From NCBI GenBank assembly GCA_949296915.1, contig CASFPX010000001.1, positions 261,582 to 325,581 of the forward strand: a stretch of 64,000 bases of DNA, written 5' to 3'. A program made the position numbers and the translations under genes. Positions 40,159-48,756 of the stretch are shown here, piece by piece. The notes under the pieces are model-generated. The model was not told the origin of the DNA and did no database searches. It was given only the letters and a program-made list of their open reading frames with translations. This DNA comes from Onthovicinus sp900555545 (GTDB lineage Bacteria; Bacillota; Clostridia; Oscillospirales; Acutalibacteraceae). Position 1 is the first letter of the stretch, and the number at the start of each line of letters is the position of its first letter.

Positions 40159-41784
40159 ATGTCAAATCTATTGATTTTGGGCGCCGGCGGCATGGGCCAT
40201 ATGATCTATGAGATGGTCGGTGAATTTGGCGGATATGATAAGGTTTCTTTTTTGGATGACGCCAAAAAGGAGAGCTCCGTCGTCGGCAAGCTGATTGATT
40301 ATCAGGATTTTCGTGGGGAATATGACTGTGCGATCGCAGCCTTTGGCGATAACAAGCTGCGCGTCAGCTGGATCGAAAAACTGATTGCCTGTGGCTATAC
40401 GGTGCCTTCCGTGATCCATCCGAGCGCTGTCGTCAGCCCGAGTGTGGAGATCGGAGCTGGCTGTTTTGTGCTGCCGCGCGCCGTTATCAACACACGGACC
40501 AGACTGGAAATGGGTTGCCTGGTCAATAGCGGGGCTGTCGTCGATCACGACGCCGTGCTGGAGAAAGGGTGCCACATCAGTTTAGGCAGCGTGATCCGTG
40601 CCTACTGCCAGATCGCCGCCTATCGGAAGGTGGCGGATGGAAAGGTTGTCTACGCACGCCGCCGAAAGATAGACGGCGTGGACAGCAGTGTCCTGGAGGA
40701 CGCTCTTTATGCGTTTGGCTTTGGGAACAAGTGCAGTTATGTCCGGCCGTTTGGCGCGGGCCATATTAACGAGACGTATGCCGTCTATATGCCCAATGAG
40801 CAGGGCGAGGATGAGTTGATGTACGTGCTCCAGCGCGTTAATAAAAATGTCTTTAAAAACCCGGATGCGGTTATGGAAAATATTTTTGGTGTAACGGAGT
40901 TCCTGCGCCGCGTGATCCGCGAGGATGGCGGCGACCCCGATCGAGAGACGCTCAGCTATATCAAGACAAAAACAGGCGAGAATTACTTTGAGGATACGGA
41001 CGGATTCCCATGGCGCTGCTATAACTATATCGCCGATTCCGTATGCTATCAGTCGGCGGAGAATGCGGAGCAGTTCTATCAGTCCGCGCGCAGCTTTGGC
41101 CATTTTCTCAAGCAGCTGGGCGATTATCCGGCGGAGACGCTGCACGAGACGATTCCAAAATTCCATGATACGGAGAGCCGGTTGGCAGATTTTAAGCGCG
41201 CACTCAAACGTGATGTCAAAAATCGCGCGCGCACCTGCCGGCGCGAGATCCGCTTTGTCCTCGACCGGGAAAAGGACTGCAGTGTCCTCATGGAGCAGGT
41301 GCGGCAGGGGAATCTGCCGTTGCGCGTGACACATAACGACACAAAGCTGAATAACATTCTCTTTGATGAGAAGACCGACAAGGGCCTGTGCATCATAGAT
41401 CTGGATACGATCATGCCCGGTCTTGCACTGAGCGACTACGGCGATTCCATCCGGTTTGGCGCCTCCACTGCTGCGGAGGATGAACAGGATCTGAACAAGG
41501 TGCATTTTAGTATGGAACTGTTTGAGGCGTATACCAAGGGGTATCTGGAGGCGGCGGGCGACGTCCTGACACCCACGGAAAAGGAATATCTGCCCTGGGG
41601 CGCGCGTCTGCTCACGCTGGAGTGTGGGATGCGGTTTTTAACGGACTATCTGCAGGGTGATACCTATTTTAAAACCGAGTACGCCAACCACAATCTTGTC
41701 CGGGCACGTACACAGTTTAAGCTGGTGGAAGAGATGGAGCAGCACTTTGACGAGATGCGCGAGATTGTAAAAAAGTATAGCTGA
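40159..41784 (+). CDS. Fusion of a NeuD/PglD-type acetyltransferase and a NahK-like sugar kinase
   Basis: A 541-residue two-domain protein. Residues 1-180 are a sugar O/N-acetyltransferase of the NeuD/PglD type: a Rossmann-like start LILGAGGMGHMI, then a hexapeptide-repeat helix with the catalytic His130 in VVDHDAVLEKGCHIS. Residues 190-541 are an aminoglycoside phosphotransferase-fold kinase like N-acetylhexosamine 1-kinase. Its blocks are GAGHINETY, VLQRVNKNVFKNPDAVMENI, the catalytic THNDTKLNNILF (His392, Asp394, Asn399) and the Mg-binding IIDLDT (Asp414/416). Both active sites look intact. AAAAGGGGA precedes the ATG. It may acetylate and phosphorylate amino sugars; this is inferred from the families. 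Confidence 0.82.
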   Translation: MSNLLILGAGGMGHMIYEMVGEFGGYDKVSFLDDAKKESSVVGKLIDYQDFRGEYDCAIAAFGDNKLRVSWIEKLIACGYTVPSVIHPSAVVSPSVEIGAGCFVLPRAVINTRTRLEMGCLVNSGAVVDHDAVLEKGCHISLGSVIRAYCQIAAYRKVADGKVVYARRRKIDGVDSSVLEDALYAFGFGNKCSYVRPFGAGHINETYAVYMPNEQGEDELMYVLQRVNKNVFKNPDAVMENIFGVTEFLRRVIREDGGDPDRETLSYIKTKTGENYFEDTDGFPWRCYNYIADSVCYQSAENAEQFYQSARSFGHFLKQLGDYPAETLHETIPKFHDTESRLADFKRALKRDVKNRARTCRREIRFVLDREKDCSVLMEQVRQGNLPLRVTHNDTKLNNILFDEKTDKGLCIIDLDTIMPGLALSDYGDSIRFGASTAAEDEQDLNKVHFSMELFEAYTKGYLEAAGDVLTPTEKEYLPWGARLLTLECGMRFLTDYLQGDTYFKTEYANHNLVRARTQFKLVEEMEQHFDEMREIVKKYS

Positions 41785-41802
41785 TCAATCAGGAGAGAGT
41801 TT

Positions 41803-41845
41803 AAGGGCTGTTGCGCCGTAGGAGGTGTGGCAGCCTTTCTTTTTG
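41803..41845 (+). terminator. Terminator of the fusion gene
   Basis: GGCTG.TTG.CGCC pairs with GGTG.TGG.CAGCC, followed by TTTCTTTTTG. Confidence 0.75.
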
Positions 41846-41993
41846 TTTTACCACAAGCCGGTACAGATGGACAGGGCGAACATTTAAATTGAAAATCTTG
41901 GAAAAATTGAGTATTCAGACGGATTTTGTGCGTTGAAAAAACTTTTTGTCTGATTTTGTCAATACCTTCTCTCAATAAATTGTAGTTTGAAAA

Positions 41994-42023
41994 TTGACAT
42001 AACCATATATGTTGTGGTATAAT
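41994..42023 (+). promoter_or_regulatory. Promoter P1 upstream of the small membrane protein gene
   Basis: TTGACA (41994-41999), 18 bases, TATAAT (42018-42023). Both boxes are perfect. A CCCAT-AA-ATGGG hairpin follows near 42046-42057. Confidence 0.75.
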
Positions 42024-42066
42024 ATAGATGTCAAAAATAAATAACCCCATAAATGGGACTTTAAAC

Positions 42067-42083
42067 AAATGTTCCGAACATTT
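42067..42083. promoter_or_regulatory. Perfect 17-bp dyad AAATGTTC-C-GAACATTT
   Basis: The dyad sits directly before the -35 box of promoter P2 and is a perfect inverted repeat, suggesting a dimeric regulator. The half-site order (GTTC then GAAC) is opposite to a LexA box. Confidence 0.6.
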
Positions 42084-42085
42084 GC

Positions 42086-42113
42086 TTGACTTTTGCGAAA
42101 AAGCTGGTATAAT
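42086..42113 (+). promoter_or_regulatory. Promoter P2 upstream of the small membrane protein gene
   Basis: TTGACT (42086-42091), 16 bases, TATAAT (42108-42113), about 55 bases before the start codon. Confidence 0.75.
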
Positions 42114-42124
42114 AGAGATAGTTA

Positions 42125-42145
42125 GAACAAACGTTTAATTTGTTC
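42125..42145. promoter_or_regulatory. Perfect dyad GAACAAA-N7-TTTGTTC with an embedded LexA-like half
   Basis: The dyad lies just downstream of the P2 -10 box, where a bound repressor would block transcription. The left part, GAACAAACGTTT, fits the Gram-positive LexA (DinR) consensus GAAC-N4-GTTC with one mismatch. LexA control is a hypothesis. Confidence 0.5.
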
Positions 42146-42167
42146 GCTACTGGGAGGAGTGTTGGAG

Positions 42168-42437
42168 ATGGCACCAGAGGTTATTATTCGCACCGTATTT
42201 GAGGCGGCTGCCGTTTTATTATTTATCATTGCGTTGCTCAATGAGAAAAAGTTGATCGCATTTGAACACAGGATTGCCGTGCGTTGGCGTACTTATAGGA
42301 CGGCACGCAATTCCGCTGTCCGTGCGGAGGATGTCTATTGTGCACAGGAAACAGTGCGTGACAGCGAACGCACTGCCGCAGGAACCCCGCAACGCCGCCC
42401 GAGGCGCACCTCCCGTTCCCGCAAGCCTGCGGCCTGA
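42168..42437 (+). CDS. Small single-pass membrane protein with Arg-rich tail, tightly regulated
   Basis: An 89-residue protein of unknown family. One membrane helix lies at about residues 7-25 (FEAAAVLLFIIALL), followed by a basic, probably cytoplasmic or helical region and a C-terminal tail rich in Arg, Ser and Pro. The ATG at 42168 is ten bases after GGGAGGAG. Two strong promoters and two perfect dyads lie upstream, and a U-tract terminator follows, so this small gene is a separate, strongly controlled unit. The LexA-like site raises the idea of an SOS-induced protein such as a division inhibitor, but no LysM or YneA signature is present. Confidence 0.6.
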   Translation: MAPEVIIRTVFEAAAVLLFIIALLNEKKLIAFEHRIAVRWRTYRTARNSAVRAEDVYCAQETVRDSERTAAGTPQRRPRRTSRSRKPAA

Positions 42438-42464
42438 TCGGGCACAAACATCAAACAGACAGGA

Positions 42465-42497
42465 GGCGCTTGTCATACAAGTGCCTTTATTTTTTTG
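42465..42497 (+). terminator. Terminator of the small membrane protein gene
   Basis: GGCGCTTGT pairs with ACAAGTGCC over a three-base loop, followed by TTTATTTTTTT. Confidence 0.88.
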
Positions 42498-42522
42498 AAT
42501 GGATGAGGAGTTGATCCGGATC

Positions 42523-43101
42523 ATGAATCCCCAAACCGCCATTCGCCTTGCAGTTCCGGAGGATGGCCCGGCGCTTGCCAGGATTTACGGGCAGTATATT
42601 GATACCCCGGTCACCTTTGAGTGCATCCGGCCCACGGACGCGGAATTTTCCAACCGCATTCGCCGGATATCGTCGATATATCCCTATCTGGTGTGCGAGC
42701 GAGATGGGCAGATCGCCGGATATGCGTATGCACACCGCCAAATGGAGCGCGCAGCCTATGGTTGGAATGCGGAACTCTCCATTTATCTGGACGCTGGCCA
42801 TACCTCGGCCGGGTTGGGGCGGCGGATGTATGGCGTGCTGATGGAGCTGCTCAGGCTGCAAGGGGTTCACAATGTTTACGGTGTCGTTACCGTTCCGAAT
42901 GAGAAAAGCGAACGGCTGCATCTGGGCATGGGATTTCGCCAGATCGGTGTGCACCGGCACACGGGATACAAGTGCGGGGCCTGGTGGGATGTGGCCTGGT
43001 TCGAGCGGGGGCTGCTCCCGTGCACAGGCGAGCCGGAGCCGCTTCGAACGATCGATGAGCTCCCCCGTATGGATGTGGAAAGAATTTTAAAAATGCAATA
43101 A
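42523..43101 (+). CDS. GNAT-family N-acetyltransferase (phosphinothricin acetyltransferase-like)
   Basis: A 192-residue GNAT enzyme. The N-terminus IRLAVPEDGPALARIYGQYI, the middle GYAYAHRQMERAAYGWNAELSIYLDAGHTSAGLG and the late segment NEKSERLHLGMGFRQIGVHRHTGYKCGAWWDVAWFER follow the Pat/YwnH subfamily, which acetylates phosphinothricin, methionine sulfoximine or related amines. The acetyl-CoA loop is seen as AGLGRRMY. The ATG at 42523 has AGGAG about 12 bases upstream; an earlier ATG at 42499 directly follows the upstream terminator and has no ribosome site. A bidirectional terminator follows. Confidence 0.85.
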   Translation: MNPQTAIRLAVPEDGPALARIYGQYIDTPVTFECIRPTDAEFSNRIRRISSIYPYLVCERDGQIAGYAYAHRQMERAAYGWNAELSIYLDAGHTSAGLGRRMYGVLMELLRLQGVHNVYGVVTVPNEKSERLHLGMGFRQIGVHRHTGYKCGAWWDVAWFERGLLPCTGEPEPLRTIDELPRMDVERILKMQ

Positions 43102-43141
43102 AAAGGCGCTACCGTCCTGTACCGGGCGGCGGCGCCTTTTT
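43101..43141. terminator. Bidirectional terminator between GNAT and YhhN genes
   Basis: AAAAGGCGC pairs with GCGCCTTTT around a GC-rich loop, giving T runs on both strands between convergent genes. Confidence 0.85.
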
Positions 43142-43155
43142 CGTGTGTTGAAAAA

Positions 43156-43881
43156 TCAGTAGATAAATAGGATGCTGCTGGCCAGCAATACCTGCGCGCC
43201 AAAATAGGTGACCAGATTGAAGGCCTTGAGCGGGAACTTTTTTCTCTTGTCAAAATTGATGTACACCAGCGAACTGTCAGATGCCACAAAGAGCGCGCCG
43301 CCAATGCATAGCAGCAGGCAGACGCCCACGGCGTAGGGCATTCCAGCCAGGACATAACGGATCCCCAGCGAGCAGGCCTTGATGAACATGGTGATCAGAG
43401 CGATGGCGTAGATCAACACCGGCACGGTCGCCTTGCCCAACTTGTGCGACATGGTGAGATGACGGCCGACCGTTCCCAAAATAAACAGGACGATGATGGC
43501 AATCATTTCCCGCCAGTCAAAGATAGACGCATCCGGGAACATATCGGTAATGGCAACTGTGTAAGCGGACGCGAAAAAGACATGCCCAATCAGGAAAAAC
43601 ACCAGCCCGATGAAAAAATATATCTGCTTGGGGTTCACATGCAGGAACAGATCCCCAAACCAGCACATGGAGAGCCCGATGACCATCAGAATCGCATAGG
43701 GGGAGTAGTTCTGCCCGCCCACCATAGCGGTAACACCGATCGCAACAAAGAGCGAGGCGCAGATCATCTTGAGGGCCAGGGATTTTCTTGTTTTCTTGGG
43801 CCACTGGGCCTTGATAAACAGGGGAACGAGAACGAACTCCGCACAAATCATACAGAGAACGATAATTTTATAAACGCTCAA
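43156..43881 (-). CDS. YhhN/TMEM86-family membrane protein (lysoplasmalogenase-like)
   Basis: A 241-residue polytopic membrane protein with about eight helices. MCWFGDLFLH contains the conserved Asp of the YhhN family, and FIGLVFFLIGHVFFASAY and GGALFVASDSSLVYINF supply the other conserved acidic and His positions. Family members such as human TMEM86B hydrolyse lysoplasmalogens; plasmalogens occur in anaerobic Clostridia, so a lipid role is plausible. AGGAGGATATTG precedes the ATG. It is 24 bases downstream of the serine hydrolase gene and probably cotranscribed with it. Confidence 0.85.
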   Translation of the reverse strand: MSVYKIIVLCMICAEFVLVPLFIKAQWPKKTRKSLALKMICASLFVAIGVTAMVGGQNYSPYAILMVIGLSMCWFGDLFLHVNPKQIYFFIGLVFFLIGHVFFASAYTVAITDMFPDASIFDWREMIAIIVLFILGTVGRHLTMSHKLGKATVPVLIYAIALITMFIKACSLGIRYVLAGMPYAVGVCLLLCIGGALFVASDSSLVYINFDKRKKFPLKAFNLVTYFGAQVLLASSILFIY

Positions 43882-43905
43882 AGCAATATCCTCCTACAAA
43901 TTCTC

Positions 43906-45531
43906 TTATTTTAAGATCCGTCCGGTGAGTGTTGGCTCGATCAGATCGCCCGCGTGGTTGATCACGGCCTTGAGCAGCCGGTTGACGGGTTCATTCTTGA
44001 TCAATGTGTCCAGCGCAGGCGCCAGGGACATCGCAAGTTCCGCGATATCGGGCGTTCCGCCGGGCTTGAGGACGACAGTTCTCTTCTCCCAATTAAAGGT
44101 GAAGAGCAGCTTGCGGGAGGCGACTGTCTGGATGGGGCGGATCTCCATCTCCAGCTGAATTTCATTTTTCCATGCCGCACTGGAGAGCGTCTCATAGTCG
44201 ATCCCGCCCAGGCGCATTGAGCCGCGGCGGTACTTCCCGTCCATACCGCAGGGGATGCAGTTCATCTCGTCCCCCTCACTCCAGATGACCTGGCAGGTAT
44301 CGCCGTTAAATAAAATGGCCATGTTATCGATATTTCCGGCCTTATCCGTTGTCATAAAGGTCACGGGCAGGGGTAGCATCCCTATCGGGTAGCCGAGGAT
44401 ATTGAGCAGCGCCGTCTTGGGGAAGCGCATCCGCCGCCCATTCATCTTCGCTTCCAACGGGGAATGCTGCCTGCGCGGCAGGGGGGGGATCCTGCGGGAG
44501 GCGATCAGTTGCTGGTATGCTGCCGTATCCTCAGCCGTAGGGGCGTCTGGAACCTGTTCAAATACCTTGGGGAAGTGGCGCCAGATGCAGTCGCGCACGT
44601 ACTGCTCGTCGGGATGGCCATCTGTCAGGATGACCGCCGCGTCGTAGTCCGGCAACAGAATGCCGAACTGGGAGAACATCCCGTCCGCCCGCGAACAGTT
44701 TTTCACATGGTAATTGTGCCAGAAGCAGTAACCATATCCGTTGGAGGAGTCGTTTTGCTCCACCTCGTTGTTGCGGTTATCAACCAATGGCTTGATGGCG
44801 TCCTCCGCAAACCATGCCGGGATAACCTGTCTGCCGTTGTAGACGCCTTTGTTTAAATAGCACAGGATGAACTTGGCCATGTCCTCCGTCTTCAGATAGA
44901 GGCCCCAGCCGCCGGCCTCAATGCCCTTTTGGTCCGTCTCCCAGAACGGGCGGTCAATGTGCAGCGGCTCAAAAAGGCGCGGCATCAGATAATCGACCAC
45001 GCTCATGCCGGATACACGGCTGACGATGGCGCAGAGCATATAGATATTTTCGTTTGTGTAGCGGAACTGCTCCCCAGGCATGCTCCGAACCGGTGCGTCG
45101 ATAAAGTCCTGGATCCAGTCGATTTTTGCCTTATCGGCGATCAGATTGGGCTCGCGTCCACTCGTCATCGTCATCAGGTGGCGGACGGTCAGCTTTTGAT
45201 AATTTTCATCGGAATGCTTTTGTTTGTACTCTGGGAACACGTCTTTAACCAGTGTATCCAGGGAGATCAGCCCTTCATCGATCGCAAATCCCACCGCAGT
45301 GGCGGAGACACTCTTGCTAAAGGAGTAGAGCGCATGGGGGATCTCGGGGGCAAATGGGGGTACAAAGGCCTCCGCAGCGACCATACCGTGGCGTAGGACC
45401 ATAAAGGAGTGATTGGCAATGTGACTTTCTTCCAGGTCACGGACAAAGGCTGTCAGCTCGGCGGTTGAGACTCCGGCCTCTTCCGGGCATGAGGCGCGCG
45501 GCAGGCGAACGCCATCCCAAGTCTGTTCCAT
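43906..45531 (-). CDS. Class C beta-lactamase/esterase-like serine hydrolase
   Basis: A 541-residue penicillin-binding-fold hydrolase. The nucleophile motif is SFSK (Ser70, Lys73) in ALYSFSKSVSATAVG, the second motif is YTN (158-160), and the late HPDEQY region takes the place of KTG. The last 150 residues form an added beta-rich domain. There is no signal peptide, so a cytoplasmic esterase or D-amino peptidase is more likely than a secreted lactamase. TTGGAGGAAAAAAT precedes the ATG, and a consensus-like promoter lies 75 bases upstream. It precedes the YhhN gene in a likely operon. Confidence 0.88.
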   Translation of the reverse strand: MEQTWDGVRLPRASCPEEAGVSTAELTAFVRDLEESHIANHSFMVLRHGMVAAEAFVPPFAPEIPHALYSFSKSVSATAVGFAIDEGLISLDTLVKDVFPEYKQKHSDENYQKLTVRHLMTMTSGREPNLIADKAKIDWIQDFIDAPVRSMPGEQFRYTNENIYMLCAIVSRVSGMSVVDYLMPRLFEPLHIDRPFWETDQKGIEAGGWGLYLKTEDMAKFILCYLNKGVYNGRQVIPAWFAEDAIKPLVDNRNNEVEQNDSSNGYGYCFWHNYHVKNCSRADGMFSQFGILLPDYDAAVILTDGHPDEQYVRDCIWRHFPKVFEQVPDAPTAEDTAAYQQLIASRRIPPLPRRQHSPLEAKMNGRRMRFPKTALLNILGYPIGMLPLPVTFMTTDKAGNIDNMAILFNGDTCQVIWSEGDEMNCIPCGMDGKYRRGSMRLGGIDYETLSSAAWKNEIQLEMEIRPIQTVASRKLLFTFNWEKRTVVLKPGGTPDIAELAMSLAPALDTLIKNEPVNRLLKAVINHAGDLIEPTLTGRILK

Positions 45532-45604
45532 ATTTTTTCCTCCAAATCAGATTTTGTGCATATTGAATGTTAATTCAATGATTAAATGGTATTCTTTGTG
45601 GATA

Positions 45605-45633
45605 ATTATAGCGCGATGTGAATTCTGGTACAA
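45605..45633 (-). promoter_or_regulatory. Promoter of the serine hydrolase-YhhN operon
   Basis: Minus strand TTGTAC (45628-45633), 17 bases, TATAAT (45605-45610). Upstream, near 45645-45695, are AT-rich repeats of ATATCTTTTTTAAAAG type that may act as an UP element or regulator site. Confidence 0.75.
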
Positions 45634-45723
45634 TGGAAAAAGCTATAATATCTTTTTTAAAAGGATATATGTGTATTTTATATCTTTTTAAAAATCATAT
45701 TGCTTTGCCATGGGTATAAAAAA

Positions 45724-45745
45724 CGGACCGCCATTAGACGGTCCG
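45724..45745 (-). terminator. Terminator of the GH28 gene
   Basis: CGGACCG pairs with CGGTCCG over an eight-base loop; the minus strand continues TTTTTTATACC. Confidence 0.88.
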
Positions 45746-45770
45746 CTCGGGGAAAGCTCATAGAGGGAAT

Positions 45771-47297
45771 TCAATCATCCCCACTCTGAAAATGTGTTAT
45801 GTTTTTGAGAATCTGCTCTTCACGGCGAGTGTCCGCGCGCGGGGTGACCGAAAAGTTCTCCAGTGTGAGCGTGACGACATTCCGAGCCCACAGGGCGTAG
45901 GCATTCAGATTGCGCATCCGATTACACTCGGGATAACTTGTCTCGTAGGCGGGAACGAATAGGCGGTAGTCATAGTAATCCTCCCCCGGAGCGTAGGTGC
46001 AGTTGAAGTTGCGGATCGTCACATCACCGATGTTCAACCTTTTGGTGCCGGTGAGAATGACTGGCAGTTCAATGCCGCTGGCCTGTACATTTTCCACAGT
46101 GATCCCGCTGATGGCTCCCGTGTTGTCTTTTCCGCCGTCCCGGTTGCGGTTGTTCAGGCTGACAAAGAGCGGGCAGAGCTCGCCCTCCATCTGAATATCG
46201 CGTATGGTGACATCTTGAACCACGGCCCCATCGGCCGACTCGATGGAGATCCCCGACACGCCCCCCGGATAGATATCCGTCAGGAAAAATTCGCAGCCCT
46301 CCACTAATACGTGACGGATGTCCATACTCGTCTCCGTTCCGATTTTGAAGGCGTTGGTGCAGGAGGTGATTTTGCAGTCCCGCACCGTGACATTCTCCAT
46401 GACTTCCATGTTCCCGCCGAGCTCTTCGCTGTGCTTGAGTACAATCCCATCGTCGCCGGTGGAGAGGAAGCAGTGCTCAATCAACACATTTGACGATCCG
46501 GCCACATCAATCCCGTCTGTATTGGCCACATGGCGGTTGTTATTGACAATGAAATCCCGGATCTGGACGCCGCTACAGCCGCCCAGCTCCAGTGTCCACG
46601 CGGCGGAATTCTCCAGCATAAAATTGTCGATCGTGACACCGGAGCAGCCCACAAATCGAACCAGATTGCCATACTTGCTCTCATGGGCAAAACGGATGCG
46701 GTACCGGTACTCCTGACGCATCTCCCACACGCCAAGCGTGTCCTCAAACGGGGAAAGGCGGGGCTGCTCCTTGGGCGCGAGGGAGTAGTAGTTCCCCTCG
46801 CCGCAGATCTTTCCGCCCCCGGTCAGACGAATGTTTTCCGCATTTTCACACAGCAGCAGGCAGCCCTTATCAAAGTCTTCGCTGTTGTGTGAGGCAATCA
46901 GAGAGGCGTCGGAATCGATGAACAGCGTGACATTGCTCTTTAATTCGACGCTACCGACCGTATAAGCTCCGCCGCCTACGTATACGGTTCCGCCTCCCGC
47001 CGCAGCACAGTCCGCAACGGCCTGGTTGATAGCGCCGCTGTTATTCACCCCCGGGTCATCCGGAACGGCTCCGTATGTACGGATGTCGAGCGCATCCGAG
47101 GGAGCCTCAACATCGGAAAGATAATCCGAAAAGGGGATCCCCTCATAAAAATCGCCGGGATAGACGTCGGGGAAGATATCGCCCGACGTCACTTTAAAAT
47201 CCCGCGCATATACGCCAAAATAGAGGCCAATCCCGGCTCCCGCAAGCAGCGCGGCGGCAGTGATCACACAGACCGGGATCACAATTTTTTTCTTCAT
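45771..47297 (-). CDS. GH28-like polygalacturonase/pectin-type glycoside hydrolase, membrane-anchored
   Basis: A 508-residue right-handed beta-helix protein. An N-terminal hydrophobic helix (5-30) may be a signal anchor. The pectate-lyase-3 start DIRTYGAVPDDPGVNNSGAINQAV leads into GH28 repeats. Catalytic blocks are NTDGID (259-264) and GDDGI (281-285); the later polygalacturonase GHG motif appears changed to KIGTETS, as in some exo-acting relatives. The likely substrate is a pectic or similar uronic polysaccharide. The ATG at 47297 follows AGAGGAG by eight bases. It lies four bases downstream of the large PH-domain gene, so cotranscription is likely. Confidence 0.85.
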   Translation of the reverse strand: MKKKIVIPVCVITAAALLAGAGIGLYFGVYARDFKVTSGDIFPDVYPGDFYEGIPFSDYLSDVEAPSDALDIRTYGAVPDDPGVNNSGAINQAVADCAAAGGGTVYVGGGAYTVGSVELKSNVTLFIDSDASLIASHNSEDFDKGCLLLCENAENIRLTGGGKICGEGNYYSLAPKEQPRLSPFEDTLGVWEMRQEYRYRIRFAHESKYGNLVRFVGCSGVTIDNFMLENSAAWTLELGGCSGVQIRDFIVNNNRHVANTDGIDVAGSSNVLIEHCFLSTGDDGIVLKHSEELGGNMEVMENVTVRDCKITSCTNAFKIGTETSMDIRHVLVEGCEFFLTDIYPGGVSGISIESADGAVVQDVTIRDIQMEGELCPLFVSLNNRNRDGGKDNTGAISGITVENVQASGIELPVILTGTKRLNIGDVTIRNFNCTYAPGEDYYDYRLFVPAYETSYPECNRMRNLNAYALWARNVVTLTLENFSVTPRADTRREEQILKNITHFQSGDD

Positions 47298-47301
47298 AGC
47301 T

Positions 47302-48756
47302 TTAACTCCTCTGTTGTCCACTTTTTATACGTGAATGCCGGACTACAGCCCTATTATAGCGCGGGCGGCGGAACACTTCAACCAGAGGAGAAAAAGTTTT
47401 TTGTACAGCGCGGAGAGGCACGTGTGCGATGGATAGCCGGAAAGGGACGCCACTGTGCGGCCGCAGGGCAACGGTGCAGAGGGCCTCCCGCAGCTGGCCT
47501 GGGGATTGCGACACAATGATTGCCGCCGGTGGATGGGTCAGGCGCGTGCGCAGGAGGGAAAGCCCTCGTGTGTTGCAGGCCTGCGGCCCCTGTGGGGAGA
47601 GAAAAGCGCGGCGTTCCCGCAAGGAGCAGGGGATCAAGGCGGTGACCGCGGCCAGCGCAAACAGGATGGTGATCCCGGCGAGAGCGGAACGCAGTTCCGG
47701 GAGCAACTCCCCGCCTAAAAATCCAACTGCGCACCCCGCACCGGCAAATGCGATCACCGGGAGATAGACGCGCCATACCGTCGATTTTGGGATTTGCACG
47801 GCGTCGGATCCCACCGGGAAAAGGAGAGATTCCGTCTCCCCCCGCGCATCCGCAGGGATCAGGAAGGTGTTCCGTCCGCCGGACAGGGCGGGGTTCGGTG
47901 TGACGGCGATAGCCTGTACCAGGGAGCAGGCGCGCATCAGTGTGGTGGCGCGCGTGGTGATGGCCGGGACTGCCTTTTCCGGCAGCAGGGTCGTCCATCG
48001 GGTTATCACACCGTGCGATACGGCAAACCGGCCGGGTGCTGTGTATAGATGGAAACGGCAGTTGCGCTCCGTCAGATACAGGATGCTGAGTACATACCCG
48101 GCGATCAACAGGGCGGCGATTCCGGTGAAAAGCGGTGGGATAAAACCGGCCAGGAACTGCTCCAAGCGGGAGACCACACCCTGCAGCGGGGTGGCCGGGT
48201 CGATGGCGAACAGCCGCCCGATCCCCTGGAAGAGCGGGGCGAGCGCCAGGAAACCGATCCGGGAGTTGGAGGAAAACACAGCGCAAATGAGCGCTTGACG
48301 AAATCCGTACCGGGCGGTGAGCGCAAGCGAGTCCGGAGAAAATCCGAGCGAGGATGCCAGCGCACGCGCATCTTCCAGCCGCAAGTAACATGAGAAGGAG
48401 GGCTTTTTTTGTTTGACGGTGTCCGGCTCCGGGATCAGGCGGACAGCGCCAAGCAACCGCAGGAGCGGCCCCGCCTTTAGGTGCAGGACTGTCTGCTGCA
48501 AGTCTATTTGGAGCCTTGAATCGAAAAGAATTCCACGCCGGAGTGTCAGGACACCGCCGGACAGACAAAGCCGCGTTTTCCTCCGCCGCAGGTCAAAAAA
48601 CAGCAGCACCCCGCACGCGGTTAAGAGCTGGAGAAAAACGGCGCGGTTCCACCGCCCGGTGCCAGGCATCAGCAGCTGCACCAGTGGGATCAGCAGCAGG
48701 TAGCCGTATCGGAAAAAGTGGATCACAGTATCCGAATAGTGGGGGCGCAGCTTCAC
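47302..48756 (-). CDS. YdbT-like membrane protein with bacterial PH domains
   Basis: A 484-residue membrane protein with repeated bPH_2 (DUF304) segments: RRKTRLCLSGGVLTLRRGILFDSRLQIDL (about 58-86), CRFHLYTAPGRFAVSHGVITRWTTLLPEKAVPAI (near 245), and a third copy toward the end. Pairs of membrane helices separate them. It corresponds to YdbT of the ydbST pair in Bacillus, which protects against the bacteriocin amylocyclicin. GTG 48756 overlaps the upstream gene in a GTGA junction and follows GGAGGTGATC. The C-terminal tail is Arg-rich. Confidence 0.82.
   Translation of the reverse strand: MKLRPHYSDTVIHFFRYGYLLLIPLVQLLMPGTGRWNRAVFLQLLTACGVLLFFDLRRRKTRLCLSGGVLTLRRGILFDSRLQIDLQQTVLHLKAGPLLRLLGAVRLIPEPDTVKQKKPSFSCYLRLEDARALASSLGFSPDSLALTARYGFRQALICAVFSSNSRIGFLALAPLFQGIGRLFAIDPATPLQGVVSRLEQFLAGFIPPLFTGIAALLIAGYVLSILYLTERNCRFHLYTAPGRFAVSHGVITRWTTLLPEKAVPAITTRATTLMRACSLVQAIAVTPNPALSGGRNTFLIPADARGETESLLFPVGSDAVQIPKSTVWRVYLPVIAFAGAGCAVGFLGGELLPELRSALAGITILFALAAVTALIPCSLRERRAFLSPQGPQACNTRGLSLLRTRLTHPPAAIIVSQSPGQLREALCTVALRPHSGVPFRLSIAHVPLRAVQKTFSPLVEVFRRPRYNRAVVRHSRIKSGQQRS

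Noticed and set aside
42028..42138. 36-codon frame starting at ATG inside the promoter region of the small membrane protein
   Set aside because: No ribosome site; it starts five bases after a -10 box and spans both dyads and a second promoter.
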